Origin: Candidatus Protochlamydia phocaeensis
GTDB taxonomy: Bacteria; Chlamydiota; Chlamydiia; Chlamydiales; Parachlamydiaceae
NCBI RefSeq assembly: GCF_001545115.1
Contig: NZ_FCNU01000007.1
Span: forward strand, 1-64,000
Length of the DNA: 64,000 nucleotides
Direction of reading: 5' to 3'
A model generated the notes under the pieces. The model did no database searches. It saw only the letters and a program-made list of their open reading frames with translations, and was not told the origin of the DNA. The position numbers and the translations under genes were made by a program. Below are positions 44,539-54,072 of this stretch, piece by piece. The first letter of the stretch is position 1. Each line of letters opens with the position of its first letter.

Positions 44539-45606
44539 TTATTCGTGCACAACTTTTTCTCGCAGAATTTTTTCCGAAATGCCCAAACTGAATTTTTTTG
44601 TCATTTGCACATCTAGGTGAGTGTATCGCTGGAGCATTTGTAGCGTCCGGTGTCCCATCGCTGTAGCGAGTTCCATATTGGAACCGCCTTGTGCGGCTGC
44701 AAGCGTCGCAAAAGTATGTCGCATATCATGGGCACGACAGTTTTTGATGCCAGCTACGCGAAGCGCAGCTTGCCAGACTTTTTTGATATCAACCCGTCCA
44801 AAAGCTATTTTAATTGTAAAGACAAGGGGTTTCAATGGATGACGAAGTTCGTATAGTCCCTTGAGTTCGGTAAGGACTGGCCCGGTGAGTGAGATGCTGC
44901 GAGGGCGTCCATTTTTTGTTTCCTTGCGGTAAGCCAAGCGATTGTCGAAGTCAACGTCTTTCCATTCTAGGTTTAGGATTTCTCCTTGCCTAGCTCCTGT
45001 GGAGAGAGAGATCAGAACGATGCAATAGAGATATGGTGAACGACTTTCTCGACAAGCCGCAAGAAGCTTTTCAATTTCGGATTCGGATAGAACCCGATCA
45101 CGACCCGGGTTTTCTTTGAGTTTGAGTAAATGGACGCAAGGGCTTTCGTCGATCCAGCGTAATTGACGCACAGCATAAGAGAACAAGGCTGATAAAGAAG
45201 CTGTATATCGATTTATTGTGGAGGGCGTGCGTTTCTGACCCGATTCTGCAGGCGTATTCCACAAAAGCATTCTTTCTTTAGCGATTAGTTCAGGGGTAAT
45301 ATGAACGAGAGCGTAGGACTCAAAACGAGATTTCCAATAAGCTAAATGACGACGAGTATCATTCGCGGAGCGATGATGTTCTAAAGCGCCATTATTGATG
45401 TATTGATCAAGAAGTTCGGGAAAAGTATGAAGTCGTTTGTGTTGATCGAATTTAAATTGACCAAGCTTGATTTTGCGTTCTGTTTCGTGTGCTCAATCTT
45501 CAGCTTCGGGTTTTCTATCAAAGTGCGCGCAAGCTATGGGGTAGCCTTTAATGCGGACGACTGCTCGCCAGCCTTTACCGTCTTTTCTTTTATAAATTGA
45601 TGCCAT
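44539..45606 (-). pseudogene. Tyrosine integrase with a TGA at codon 38
   Basis: Full frame of 356 codons from ATG at 45604-45606, the same length as the intact integrase at 58224. Codon 38 is TGA (45493-45495) where the paralogue has Trp (ADDWAIDV versus AED-stop-AHET). Downstream, the frame is open and complete: SAM-like core-binding part, STGARQGEILNLEW (catalytic Arg), HDMRHTFATLAAAQGG (HxxR), MGHRTLQMLQRYTHLD (His and Tyr). An internal start at 45270 would lack the arm-binding domain. It probably does not integrate by itself. Confidence 0.85.
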
Positions 45607-45669
45607 AGTTCCAACCTTTGGTTTTGAGATTTACAGGCTGGATTGCAGTGCTGGATAAAGTTACTTCCC

Positions 45670-45679
45670 GTTGCACCGT
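45670..45679. promoter_or_regulatory. Single integrase arm-type site (TTGCACCG)
   Basis: GTTGCACCGT lies between the integrase 5' end and att core copy 4, in the position of a P-arm site. Confidence 0.45.
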
Positions 45680-45760
45680 AAGCGAAAAAATTTAATTCAA
45701 GATGACTTTATCATCAAGAATTAAACGCTTAAGTGCTTGAGATTGCTTAGGTTGAAAAAG

Positions 45761-45940
45761 TGGGGCAACTTGGATTTGAACCAAGGACCAGCGGGTTATG
45801 AGGGCGGTCGCCTTTCATATTATCCAATACCATCCAACCGCTATGAGCAAGATGATAAAGGGTTTATGGCTAAAATGCTACTGAATTTTGTTGAATCTTA
45901 ATCGCAAGCTAGGTAAGCCGTTGCACCGCCATTGCACCGT
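45761..45940 (-). repeat. att repeat copy 4 (core 45761-45802) with arm sites
   Basis: Same tRNA 3'-half core as copies 1 and 2 (T stem CTTGG/CCAAG), the shared ~100-bp flank, and TTGCACCG CCATTGCACCG at 45921-45939. It forms the boundary between the SIR2 element and the restriction element. Confidence 0.85.
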
Positions 45941-45947
45941 TTATGGT

Positions 45948-46340
45948 TTAAGATTTATTTTTTATGCAACGAAGTATATAAGCATGCTTGATTGGAAATT
46001 TAATATTTTTAGAGGATATCTCGCAATTATTTAAATCCAAACAACTGAGACCAGTTACGTTAAATGAAGACTGAAGAAACGAAATCATTGGATCGCTTTC
46101 ATCAATAATTACTATACGTGAAATTTGTGTTAGTTCTTTTTCGGAAAGAATATTTTGAATTTTTGTAGCAACAACTCGATATGACTCAACATTGCCAGAG
46201 TTAAGCCAGTCAGCTGAAATTATAAGATCCCATTTATTTGGAGAGTCTTCTCTTAAAAATAGAGCAAAAAATACAATATCTCCATTTTCCTTAATAAGTT
46301 CAGCAAGAATGTTTTTTAGTTTTTCAATTATTTCTTTCAT
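45948..46340 (-). CDS. Partner of the HEPN protein, unknown family
   Basis: 130 aa. Overlaps the HEPN gene stop by an ATGA. Segments such as FFALFLREDSPNKWDLIISA and ISRIVIIDESDPMISFLQSS recall proteins often seen paired with HEPN proteins, but the GSxxRG and DxD signature of MNT nucleotidyltransferases is absent. By position it could be the antitoxin half of a two-gene toxin-antitoxin pair; this is not demonstrated by any motif. Confidence 0.6.
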   Translation of the reverse strand: MKEIIEKLKNILAELIKENGDIVFFALFLREDSPNKWDLIISADWLNSGNVESYRVVATKIQNILSEKELTQISRIVIIDESDPMISFLQSSFNVTGLSCLDLNNCEISSKNIKFPIKHAYILRCIKNKS

Positions 46341-46729
46341 AGCTCTCTTAGAATTTTTTTAGCAGCATCTAACATACCAATCACATCTTGCTTGTTCTTA
46401 GTTCGGCATGCATAACGTGTCTCTGGATTCCATTCATTAATAATCGACCACTCTGCCAAAAATGCTTTTTTAATTTTTTTTTCTTTGCCACTCAAGCACA
46501 AAAGAGAATCTAAGTTATGAACTTTGAATGAATTTAGATTTTCAAATTCTTTTTTATTATTTGGAAAACCATCCCAATTTAATGCTTTGCATATTCTTCG
46601 TTTTAAGGCTAGCTCGATGGCATAACCGCAAAGGTAATAGGCACCATCGTACCTTTTTGCCTTCATTAAAATCTCCGCATCTTTAAGGCGATCTTTAATC
46701 AGTTCGTTAAGTTCTTTGATCGTAATCAT
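46337..46729 (-). CDS. HEPN-domain protein, candidate RNase toxin
   Basis: 130 aa. HEPN four-helix pattern: ELIKDRLKDAEILMKAKRYD, GAYYLCGYAIELALKRRICK, then FKVHNLDSLLCLSGKEK and IINEWNPETRYACRTKNKQD. The R-x4-6-H active-site motif is not seen in canonical form, so catalysis is uncertain. It follows hsdR after 71 bases on the same strand and is coupled to the downstream partner by a 4-base overlap. Confidence 0.7.
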   Translation of the reverse strand: MITIKELNELIKDRLKDAEILMKAKRYDGAYYLCGYAIELALKRRICKALNWDGFPNNKKEFENLNSFKVHNLDSLLCLSGKEKKIKKAFLAEWSIINEWNPETRYACRTKNKQDVIGMLDAAKKILREL

Positions 46730-46800
46730 TTGTGATTAAACTTGTATTAATCCGAATGGATGAATCATGCTAGTAATTTCCTTTTCACAATCCCAACCTC

Positions 46801-49800
46801 TTAGCCAGCCTGCAAGGACAAGCCGGAATTGACAACATTCAGCTTATCGAAAATACCCTCAATAATATTCTTCTTAGTAACAAACAACATATCAGGGCCG
46901 CCACAGTGAAGATTGCTGAAGGGAGGTTCATAAAGAGCGGAAACATCCATCATGCCGCGTGCGGTGAGTTGATCTATTACCATTTCGATAAAACGAATCT
47001 GTTGAGGAGAGAGGCTTCGGTCTGTTAAGAACTCAGCAAATAGAGAGTGAGCAGCAGAACGGTCCAACCCTACTAAACTGCGGACAAAATGGGCCAAGGA
47101 TGGAGCGCCGCTCCTAATAAGCAATCCAGAAAGCAATGTTTTTCCATCTTCTTCGCCGATTTCAGCAAGCGTAGTCTCTAAGCCATGTAGATCAGTGTCA
47201 GTGAGGGGTTGATTGGTCCGCAAACGATGGATCACAATATGATTATGATGATTGCGGAGAAAATCCTTGACCTTCTTTTCGTACTGAACTCCGGTCATTT
47301 TAGGCATATAGATAGCTTCTTCTTCCCGAACCATCATAATTTCGTCCTTAAAGTCGGTGTAAACAACTGTCCGTTTCTTTTTATCTAGAAATGGCACCAA
47401 TTCGCGTAGACGCAAACGCAATTCTTCTAAGCTATCCAAATTGATTCCATCCCAGAAAACGGATTCCTGTATGGATGCAAGATAAGCAAGCTGAACTTTT
47501 ACAGACGGAATAGCGCTCTTTTCTTCGAGCAACATAGCGATCTCCATTACGCGCTGACGGCAGCGCTCAAACATCCCAGTCTCACCTTTGGCGTGAGCGA
47601 GTTGCATACGCAAAGCGATCAAGTCGAACTGGCGCGACTCTATCTCGTCATTTTCTATCTCGCTAGGAAGCCCTGCGACATCGCGCTGAAGAATTTCAAG
47701 GTCGGATTCGCTCAGTTGATCCCACACCTCGCGATTTTGAAAACGCTCCACAGCTTCAAGGCGCATCCGAACGATAAAATTCTCTCGATTCATCAACGAG
47801 ACTTCCTCATGCAGTCCCTTGACAAGAGATCTCTTAAGAATGGCTTCAGTATTCATTTCGGGCAAAGTTTGAATTTGAGCTAACAACTGCACGCGTGCCT
47901 GGAAAAGGCGAGCACTTAGCGAAACACCCCCGCTTGCTTCGATGCCGTCCGGATTTTCTTTGAAGTAATCAAAGTTGAAACAGAAATCAAATACGCGGAA
48001 GTCTTTTTTATCTTCATTGGGCCCATACAAATCAGGACACAGTCTTGTGCCACGGCCAATCATTTGCCAGAACTTGATCTTTGAATAGACAGGTTTGAAG
48101 AAGACTAGATTGACGACCTCCGGCACATCAATGCCTGTGTCGAGCATATCTACTGAAATCGCAATATGCGGCAATTTATCCTTTTGCGAGAAATCGTCGA
48201 TCAAGCTCTGCGAATACTTGGCAAAATTGTCGATGACGCGGGCAAAGTGTCCTTTATACTGCGGATAATGGTGGTTGAACCGCTTTTCGATAAAGGCTGC
48301 ATGTTCATGATTTCGGGCAAAAATAATGGTTTTTCCCACCCTATCGCCGCTTTCAACCTTATGGCCATTTTCCATTAGGTAATGGAGAACCTTATCTACA
48401 GTATCTCTATTAAAGAGCCAGTTATTGATGGCTGATGCATTGATTTTCTCAGGCGCTTCACGCGAATCTCCCTCATCTCCCCAGTCTAGGCTCTCCCACT
48501 GCTCTTTTTCTTCATCGCTGAGAGCATAATAGTCAATGCCTTCACGAGGAAACCTCAGATCTACTTGTTTTACTCTAGGTGGAACGAGGAATCCATCCGC
48601 TACTGCCGTATCTAGCTCGTATGCATCGGTTGGCACTCCAGATTGTAGGTCGAATAGTTCGTAGGTATTTTTATCCACCTGATCTCTAGGTGTGGCGGTC
48701 AGGCCAACCAGGAACGAATCAAAATACCGGAAGATTGCACCATATTTCTGATAGACCGAGCGGTGTGCTTCGTCAATGATCACCAAATCGAAATGTCCGA
48801 CACCAAACCGCGCCTCATTACCCGTTGTCTCGTCAATCAACCCCATCATTGTCGGATAGGTACTAACGTAGATCCTACCTTCCTTCTCTTTTTCAGTGAC
48901 GAGATTGACCGGGCTGGACTCCGTCAGGTGCTTTTTAAAAGCATTAACTGCCTGATTTACCAAAGATTTCCTATCTGCCAAGAATAGTACCCGCTTTACC
49001 CAGCCCGCTTGCTGCAGTAATTCCACCAGCGCAATCGCTGTTCGGGTCTTACCCGTGCCAGTTGCCATGACTAGCAACGCCTTGCGACGCGCTTGAGCAA
49101 ACTGTTTTGCGATACTGCCGATTGCACGCTTTTGGTAATAGCGACCAGCAATTTCGTCTTTTATCTTTGCTACATCTAAGGGTTGTTGATTTGTTCGTCG
49201 CCGGATTAAACTGTTCAGCTCTTCTTTCTTATAAAAGCCTGATACTAGACGGGGAGGATAGTTAAGATCGTCCCATAGGTAGGTTTTATAACCGTTTGTG
49301 TAAAAGATGATCGGTCGCTGACCATGCATTTTCTCAAGACAATCGGCATAGAGTTTAGCTTGCTGCTGTCCCTTTTCCGGATTGGTGGTGGACCTCTTCG
49401 CTTCTACTAAAGCGAGCGGCTTGCCATCGTCTCCCCATAGCACATAGTCGACGAAGCCGATGCCATGGTTGTTTGGCATACCTGTGACTTTATATTCTCT
49501 GTCACGCTTCTGATCCAATCTCCAGCCTGCCCGCTGTAATTCTGCATCGATCAAATATTGGCGGGTTTCCGCTTCAGAATAATCATGTGTGTCGACCTGT
49601 TGCTGGGCCGCCATGCGAACTTCGGCTAGTTGCTCACGCAGAGCCTTTAATTCAGTATCGAGTTTATCCCTTTCCTGCTGCTGTTTGAAAACGGCGGTAC
49701 TCTGCTCGGCTAGTTTCTTCTCAAGTATTTCCAATTCCTTGCGAGGCACAACCTCGCCATGGCTCGCGGACGGTACGCATTCATCTCGCCATTGTGACTC

Positions 49801-50190
49801 TGCCGGCGTGGCGAGAGGAGCATATGTACGCACAAGCCAATAACAGATGTGATAAAGTTCCTTGACCGCTTGCAGGGCATCATATTGGCGCACCGGGCGC
49901 ACATCATGCACGGCCTGATTGCCGATCTTTAGAATCAGGCGAGCCTTTTGAAATAGCGCTTCTGGGAGGAGGTTTTGGAAGCTGGGTTCGTGTAAAAGCG
50001 CACCTAAGCTCTGATCATATGGCATCCGCAGGCTGGCATCATGTCGATAGAGCCAGTGAATAATCGCTTCCAGGGTGAATCGGGCATGAAAACACGCGGC
50101 CCTTGGGTCATCCATGATGTAGCTTTCCGCCTTAATAGCAGATTCTTTAAGAGCGCGGAATTCAGAAGGCAGAAAAGCAAAGTTACTCAT
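46801..50190 (-). CDS. hsdR: Type I restriction enzyme R subunit
   Basis: 1129 aa. An N-terminal DUF4145-like region (about 1-130) and coiled coil (about 150-200) precede the PD-(D/E)XK nuclease (DYVLWGDDGKPLALVEAKRS, about 245-265), the SF2 translocase (Walker A MATGTGKTRTA, about 375; LVIIDEAHRS, about 470; LVGLTATPRDQ; VFFKPVYSKIKFWQMIGRGT) and a helical C-terminus. EcoEI-like (type IB) organisation. Starts 3 bases after hsdS. All key motifs are present, so it looks active. Confidence 0.95.
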   Translation of the reverse strand: MSNFAFLPSEFRALKESAIKAESYIMDDPRAACFHARFTLEAIIHWLYRHDASLRMPYDQSLGALLHEPSFQNLLPEALFQKARLILKIGNQAVHDVRPVRQYDALQAVKELYHICYWLVRTYAPLATPAESQWRDECVPSASHGEVVPRKELEILEKKLAEQSTAVFKQQQERDKLDTELKALREQLAEVRMAAQQQVDTHDYSEAETRQYLIDAELQRAGWRLDQKRDREYKVTGMPNNHGIGFVDYVLWGDDGKPLALVEAKRSTTNPEKGQQQAKLYADCLEKMHGQRPIIFYTNGYKTYLWDDLNYPPRLVSGFYKKEELNSLIRRRTNQQPLDVAKIKDEIAGRYYQKRAIGSIAKQFAQARRKALLVMATGTGKTRTAIALVELLQQAGWVKRVLFLADRKSLVNQAVNAFKKHLTESSPVNLVTEKEKEGRIYVSTYPTMMGLIDETTGNEARFGVGHFDLVIIDEAHRSVYQKYGAIFRYFDSFLVGLTATPRDQVDKNTYELFDLQSGVPTDAYELDTAVADGFLVPPRVKQVDLRFPREGIDYYALSDEEKEQWESLDWGDEGDSREAPEKINASAINNWLFNRDTVDKVLHYLMENGHKVESGDRVGKTIIFARNHEHAAFIEKRFNHHYPQYKGHFARVIDNFAKYSQSLIDDFSQKDKLPHIAISVDMLDTGIDVPEVVNLVFFKPVYSKIKFWQMIGRGTRLCPDLYGPNEDKKDFRVFDFCFNFDYFKENPDGIEASGGVSLSARLFQARVQLLAQIQTLPEMNTEAILKRSLVKGLHEEVSLMNRENFIVRMRLEAVERFQNREVWDQLSESDLEILQRDVAGLPSEIENDEIESRQFDLIALRMQLAHAKGETGMFERCRQRVMEIAMLLEEKSAIPSVKVQLAYLASIQESVFWDGINLDSLEELRLRLRELVPFLDKKKRTVVYTDFKDEIMMVREEEAIYMPKMTGVQYEKKVKDFLRNHHNHIVIHRLRTNQPLTDTDLHGLETTLAEIGEEDGKTLLSGLLIRSGAPSLAHFVRSLVGLDRSAAHSLFAEFLTDRSLSPQQIRFIEMVIDQLTARGMMDVSALYEPPFSNLHCGGPDMLFVTKKNIIEGIFDKLNVVNSGLSLQAG

Positions 50191-50192
50191 GG

Positions 50193-51386
50193 CTACAGCT
50201 CACCATTAAAGGCGCGTTGTTGTAGGGAAGCGAAAAGCGCGTCGAGTTCGGCTAGGTGAGCGCGCAACCTAACCTTCTGACGTTCGACGGATTCGACAAT
50301 AGCAGCGAAGCGGCATTGAAGGTCTACGGGAGGTTTGGGAATAGGAATTTTTTGAAACTCCTTAGCATTGATATTTGCCATACCCACAATATTTTTACAG
50401 TTGTTCCTTAAGAACGTCTTTATCTGAGGAGTATTCATAAAGGCACCAATGTATTCAGGATCAGCTAATTCATTCACGATTCCTCTAACAAGATAACCTG
50501 CAAATGCCATCGGCTCACTCTTACGAAAAACCGCAGTTTTTCCTACAAGTTCCTTGCTGTTTGTTCTATTAAATAGTATTTCTCCTCGATGAACTAAGTG
50601 CTTTGGCAATTCTTTCTCATCAAGGTCAATATATTTCAGACTACTAAAGTCCCATTCACCAGAATAGGTAATGTTGTTCATACGAAGAATAGGATAGCTG
50701 CCTTTCTCAGAGTTAGCCTTTTTGCTTGTACCATAATTAGCGGATTTAAGAAGGTCACCGATCACCCCCATTTCCCATCCCATAGGATTGGTAATGGGAT
50801 CGCCAAACATATCAAGGAAAGTAGATTGAAGGAGAGTATCAAGCAATGCGATGGACTCGCGGCGCTTGGCCCGCAAAGCGTCCGCTACATCCAGAATCGC
50901 TGCAATCCGCTTCTGTTCAGCAAATGGTGGAAGAGGGATCTGGAGATTTAAAATTTTTTTGTGATCAAGATTTGAGATATTTGTTGTCTGATTTCCAAAA
51001 GAGCGTACTTTTCTTTGTATCTCATCTGACGAAAACCAACGATAAAGGTAGGCTGAATCTAATTCATTAGTCCTCGTTCTGAGAATTGAGATGAACCCTC
51101 CTGCAGTACTAGGGTATTGAAGCTCTCTGACCTGACAGCACTTGCCAACAAGATTCCAGCTGTTTGCACTTGATACAAGGATATCTCCTTTTAAAATCAT
51201 TTTCTCTGGGTTTTTGATAAGGCTTCTAGGAATTGCTATTAAATCACTTGTGTCCAGAGTTGCTTGAACGTTTTTCGTCCGCAGACAAATTACGGCTTCC
51301 TTATCCTGCAGATCGCATATCTCATTTGGTTTGAATGTGATCCCTCTAATTAACTTTGCGTGTACACCAAGTGATATAAGATTCAT
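50193..51386 (-). CDS. hsdS: Type I restriction specificity subunit
   Basis: 397 aa. Two target-recognition halves: the first ends in IPLPPFAEQKRIAAILDVAD and a helical spacer (LRAKRRESIALLDTLLQSTF), the second in IPIPKPPVDLQCRFAAIVES and a second helix (LRAHLAELDALFASLQQRAF). FLDMFGDPITNPMGW joins them. It sets the bipartite DNA target of the methylase and nuclease. Overlaps hsdM by ATGA (51383-51386). Confidence 0.95.
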   Translation of the reverse strand: MNLISLGVHAKLIRGITFKPNEICDLQDKEAVICLRTKNVQATLDTSDLIAIPRSLIKNPEKMILKGDILVSSANSWNLVGKCCQVRELQYPSTAGGFISILRTRTNELDSAYLYRWFSSDEIQRKVRSFGNQTTNISNLDHKKILNLQIPLPPFAEQKRIAAILDVADALRAKRRESIALLDTLLQSTFLDMFGDPITNPMGWEMGVIGDLLKSANYGTSKKANSEKGSYPILRMNNITYSGEWDFSSLKYIDLDEKELPKHLVHRGEILFNRTNSKELVGKTAVFRKSEPMAFAGYLVRGIVNELADPEYIGAFMNTPQIKTFLRNNCKNIVGMANINAKEFQKIPIPKPPVDLQCRFAAIVESVERQKVRLRAHLAELDALFASLQQRAFNGEL

Positions 51387-52867
51387 TGGAACATCTCCTC
51401 AAACTCCGCATGTCCCTGCGTAATCTCATCTTCCAGCTTCTTAAGCCGTGCAAGAATAACCTTAGGGGCGTCATACTCTACTGTCTTGTATGTCACTTCT
51501 TTGTAACGGTTAATCGAAAGATCATAATCGTTGTTGACTATCTCAGCCTTGGGCACCAAAAAGCTTTTATCCGTGCGAGCGCGATCAACCTCAGCATCAC
51601 GTTTCTGCCAACGGGCAAGAATATCCTCAAGGTCACTCTTATCTGGCTGCGGAGTACGCTTATCATCGAGCGAGTATCCATCCGACTGCATATCGTAAAA
51701 CCAGACATTGTCTGTCCCGCCGGAATTGGTCTTAGTGAAGAATAGGATAGCGGTGGAGACCCCAGCATAGGGTTTAAAGACCCCGGATGGCATGGATATA
51801 ATGGCATCGAGCTTTTGGTCCTCTACCAAGATTTTGCGCAGCGTTTTATGGGCATTGCTTGAGCCGAAAAGTACCCCATCCGGTACGATGATCGCTGCAC
51901 GTCCCCCTACCTGAAGCAATCGCAGGAAAAGAGCTAGGAAGAGTAGTTCAGTTTTCTTAGTCTTGACGATCTGCTGCAGATCTTTGGCCGTGGACTCGTA
52001 GTCAAGACTGCCGGCAAATGGCGGATTGGCCAGAATCAACGAATATTTTTCTGCATCGTCATCATCACTTTGAGCTAACGAGTCTTTATAGCGAATATCC
52101 GGATTCTCGATACCATGCAGCAACATATTCATACTACCGATACGCAACATCGTGTTATCGAAGTCATAGCCATGGAAGGTGTCCTCATTGAAGCGGCGCC
52201 TAGCCTTGGCATCTTTGTAGATCGCATCACTATGATGTTTGATTAGGTACTCAGAGGCGGCAACAAGAAAGCCCGCTGTACCGCAAGCGGGATCACAGAT
52301 CACGTCTTTTGGTGTGGGAGCCGTCATTTCCACCATGAGTTGAATGATATGGCGGGGAGTACGAAATTGCCCGTTCTGACCGGCGCTGGCGATTTTGCTC
52401 AGCATGTATTCATAGAGATCCCCTTTAGTATCGCTAGAATCCATGTCGATACTGTCAAGTTGATCCACTACGTTAGCCAGTAAGCGAGGAGTGGGTATCA
52501 TAAAAAGGGCATCCTTCATGTGATGAGCATACGTGCTACCCTCTTCGCTTTTATTACCCCCTTTCGACCCAAGAGTCTTAATAAATGGAAAGACCTCATC
52601 GCGTACAATCTTGAACATTTGTTCCGGAGCTAATTCTTTGAACCTTGACCAGCGCAATGACTCCTGATCGACCCTAAACACCGGACTCTCAATTGGTTTT
52701 CCCAAACGAGCAGCTTTGGCTTCTTGGAGCGTATGTAGCTCATCAAGCCGCTTTATGAACAGCAGGTAAGTTAATTGTTCGATAATCGAAAGTGGGTTCG
52801 AAATACCACCAGACCACATGGCATCCCAAATTCTGTCAACTTTTGATTTTAGTTCACCTGTAATCAT
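51383..52867 (-). CDS. hsdM: Type I restriction modification subunit (N6-adenine methylase)
   Basis: 494 aa. An N-terminal HsdM_N helical domain (KVDRIWDAMWSGGISNPLSI) precedes the methylase core with SAM-binding motif DPACGTAGFLVAA (about 196) and catalytic NPPF (about 275: SLILANPPFAGS). The C-terminal part (VPKAEIVNNDYDLSINRYKE) is usual for the family. AAGGGA ribosome site; first gene of hsdMSR. Confidence 0.95.
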   Translation of the reverse strand: MITGELKSKVDRIWDAMWSGGISNPLSIIEQLTYLLFIKRLDELHTLQEAKAARLGKPIESPVFRVDQESLRWSRFKELAPEQMFKIVRDEVFPFIKTLGSKGGNKSEEGSTYAHHMKDALFMIPTPRLLANVVDQLDSIDMDSSDTKGDLYEYMLSKIASAGQNGQFRTPRHIIQLMVEMTAPTPKDVICDPACGTAGFLVAASEYLIKHHSDAIYKDAKARRRFNEDTFHGYDFDNTMLRIGSMNMLLHGIENPDIRYKDSLAQSDDDDAEKYSLILANPPFAGSLDYESTAKDLQQIVKTKKTELLFLALFLRLLQVGGRAAIIVPDGVLFGSSNAHKTLRKILVEDQKLDAIISMPSGVFKPYAGVSTAILFFTKTNSGGTDNVWFYDMQSDGYSLDDKRTPQPDKSDLEDILARWQKRDAEVDRARTDKSFLVPKAEIVNNDYDLSINRYKEVTYKTVEYDAPKVILARLKKLEDEITQGHAEFEEMFQ

Positions 52868-53125
52868 GAATATCCCTTCCGTTTTTTACCGTTGCAATGA
52901 CAATTATAATCCAACAAATTAATGAGATGACAATAAGCTTGCAATTGTGTTGATTGCTTACCGGTCTATCTTATCAAAATGAGGCAGCGGCCTAAAAAAA
53001 ATACTTAAAGCGTTCTATATTAAGGCAATCAGAATTTTTGCGCGAGAATTATGTGAAGCAAGATACCCATCCGGCCAAGTATCCTCTCTGCTTTTAATGA
53101 TTTTTTCTCCAAAACAAACCCAATT

Positions 53126-53989
53126 TCAAAAGACTCCTTGTAACTTTTTTAACATAAGGAGGTTTTGAAAAATTGATTTTTGCAATGAACGGTCATATTT
53201 TAAAATTTTATCTGCAATTTCCGGTTGGGGAATCATGGCAAGCATCGTACTGAGTTGATTGACATTTGCATGATCAAGTTGGCGTCTTTCTAAATCCTTG
53301 ATCTCATTTTCGAGACGTTGATCTTGCTTTGCATAAATATCTAGGAGCTTTTGAGAAATTGCTTCCGCTGAAGAATATCCATTTTTATTTAAAATGTCTT
53401 TGAGTTCCATAAAATGATAAGATTCATTGGCCAGCTTCTCCTTCTCTTTACTACTAAGACTGCCTATGGTTTTAGCTATTAAGTAAAAATCTTCGGTCAT
53501 ATCACTTTCAATTTCTTCGCCAGACCATAGAGGGTCATCAAAGCTAACCAACCCTTTTTTAAGGCTTGCCAGGTAGGCAGCGATCCAAGCTCGACACCCC
53601 TTTTTCTCCTCGATTTCTTGATCAATTTCGTTATTATTTTTTCGTCCGTAAGAATAAAAATCTTTCAAAAGCGTCTCGAAAGACTTTTGAATGCTGCCTG
53701 CTTCAAATTGTATCACTCGCTTCAATCGCCAAAAATCCATCGCTATTTTTTCAACAAGTAAACTTTCCATTTGATCTTGCGGTAGGAGACACTGTTGCAG
53801 ATTACCTAACATTTCTCGGTAAGCGTCTTGATCCTCTTGACCTATTAAAGCAGCAGCAAACAAGTCTTTAGTAAAGATCCCATGCTTAATCGCATTGGCA
53901 GAAATAACTTCTTTCCCTTTAGCTGTCATAGGGCCTGTGGAAAGTAGAGCATTTTTTTGGTTGGCCAACAGTTGTTTTGAAGAACTCAT
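53126..53989 (-). CDS. 'GPxTxxGK' element protein, copy 2
   Basis: 287 aa. N-terminal module KQLLANQKNALLSTGPMTAK and GKEVISANAIKHGIF as in the 35073 gene, then a longer helical body (MDFWRLKRVIQFEAGSIQKS; ENEIKDLERRQLDHANVNQL). Length 118 residues more than copy 1. Lies after the DUF927 gene with the same type of GTGAG hairpin in between. Function unknown. Confidence 0.8.
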   Translation of the reverse strand: MSSSKQLLANQKNALLSTGPMTAKGKEVISANAIKHGIFTKDLFAAALIGQEDQDAYREMLGNLQQCLLPQDQMESLLVEKIAMDFWRLKRVIQFEAGSIQKSFETLLKDFYSYGRKNNNEIDQEIEEKKGCRAWIAAYLASLKKGLVSFDDPLWSGEEIESDMTEDFYLIAKTIGSLSSKEKEKLANESYHFMELKDILNKNGYSSAEAISQKLLDIYAKQDQRLENEIKDLERRQLDHANVNQLSTMLAMIPQPEIADKILKYDRSLQKSIFQNLLMLKKLQGVF

Positions 53990-54014
53990 ATATTTTCCCT
54001 CTTAATTATTTTTT

Positions 54015-54065
54015 GGTGAGAGAGGTGAGATGCGTGATATTTCTCCCTTCTCTCACACCTCTCAC
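54015..54065. terminator. GTGAG-rich hairpin between DUF927 and GPxTxxGK genes, copy 2
   Basis: GGTGAGAGAGGTGAGA near 54015-54030 faces TCTCACACCTCTCAC at about 54051-54065. Same place, same repeat-rich arms as 35017-35055 in the other element. May also be read as GTGAGA repeats bound by a protein. Confidence 0.55.
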
Positions 54066-54072
54066 TTATTTT

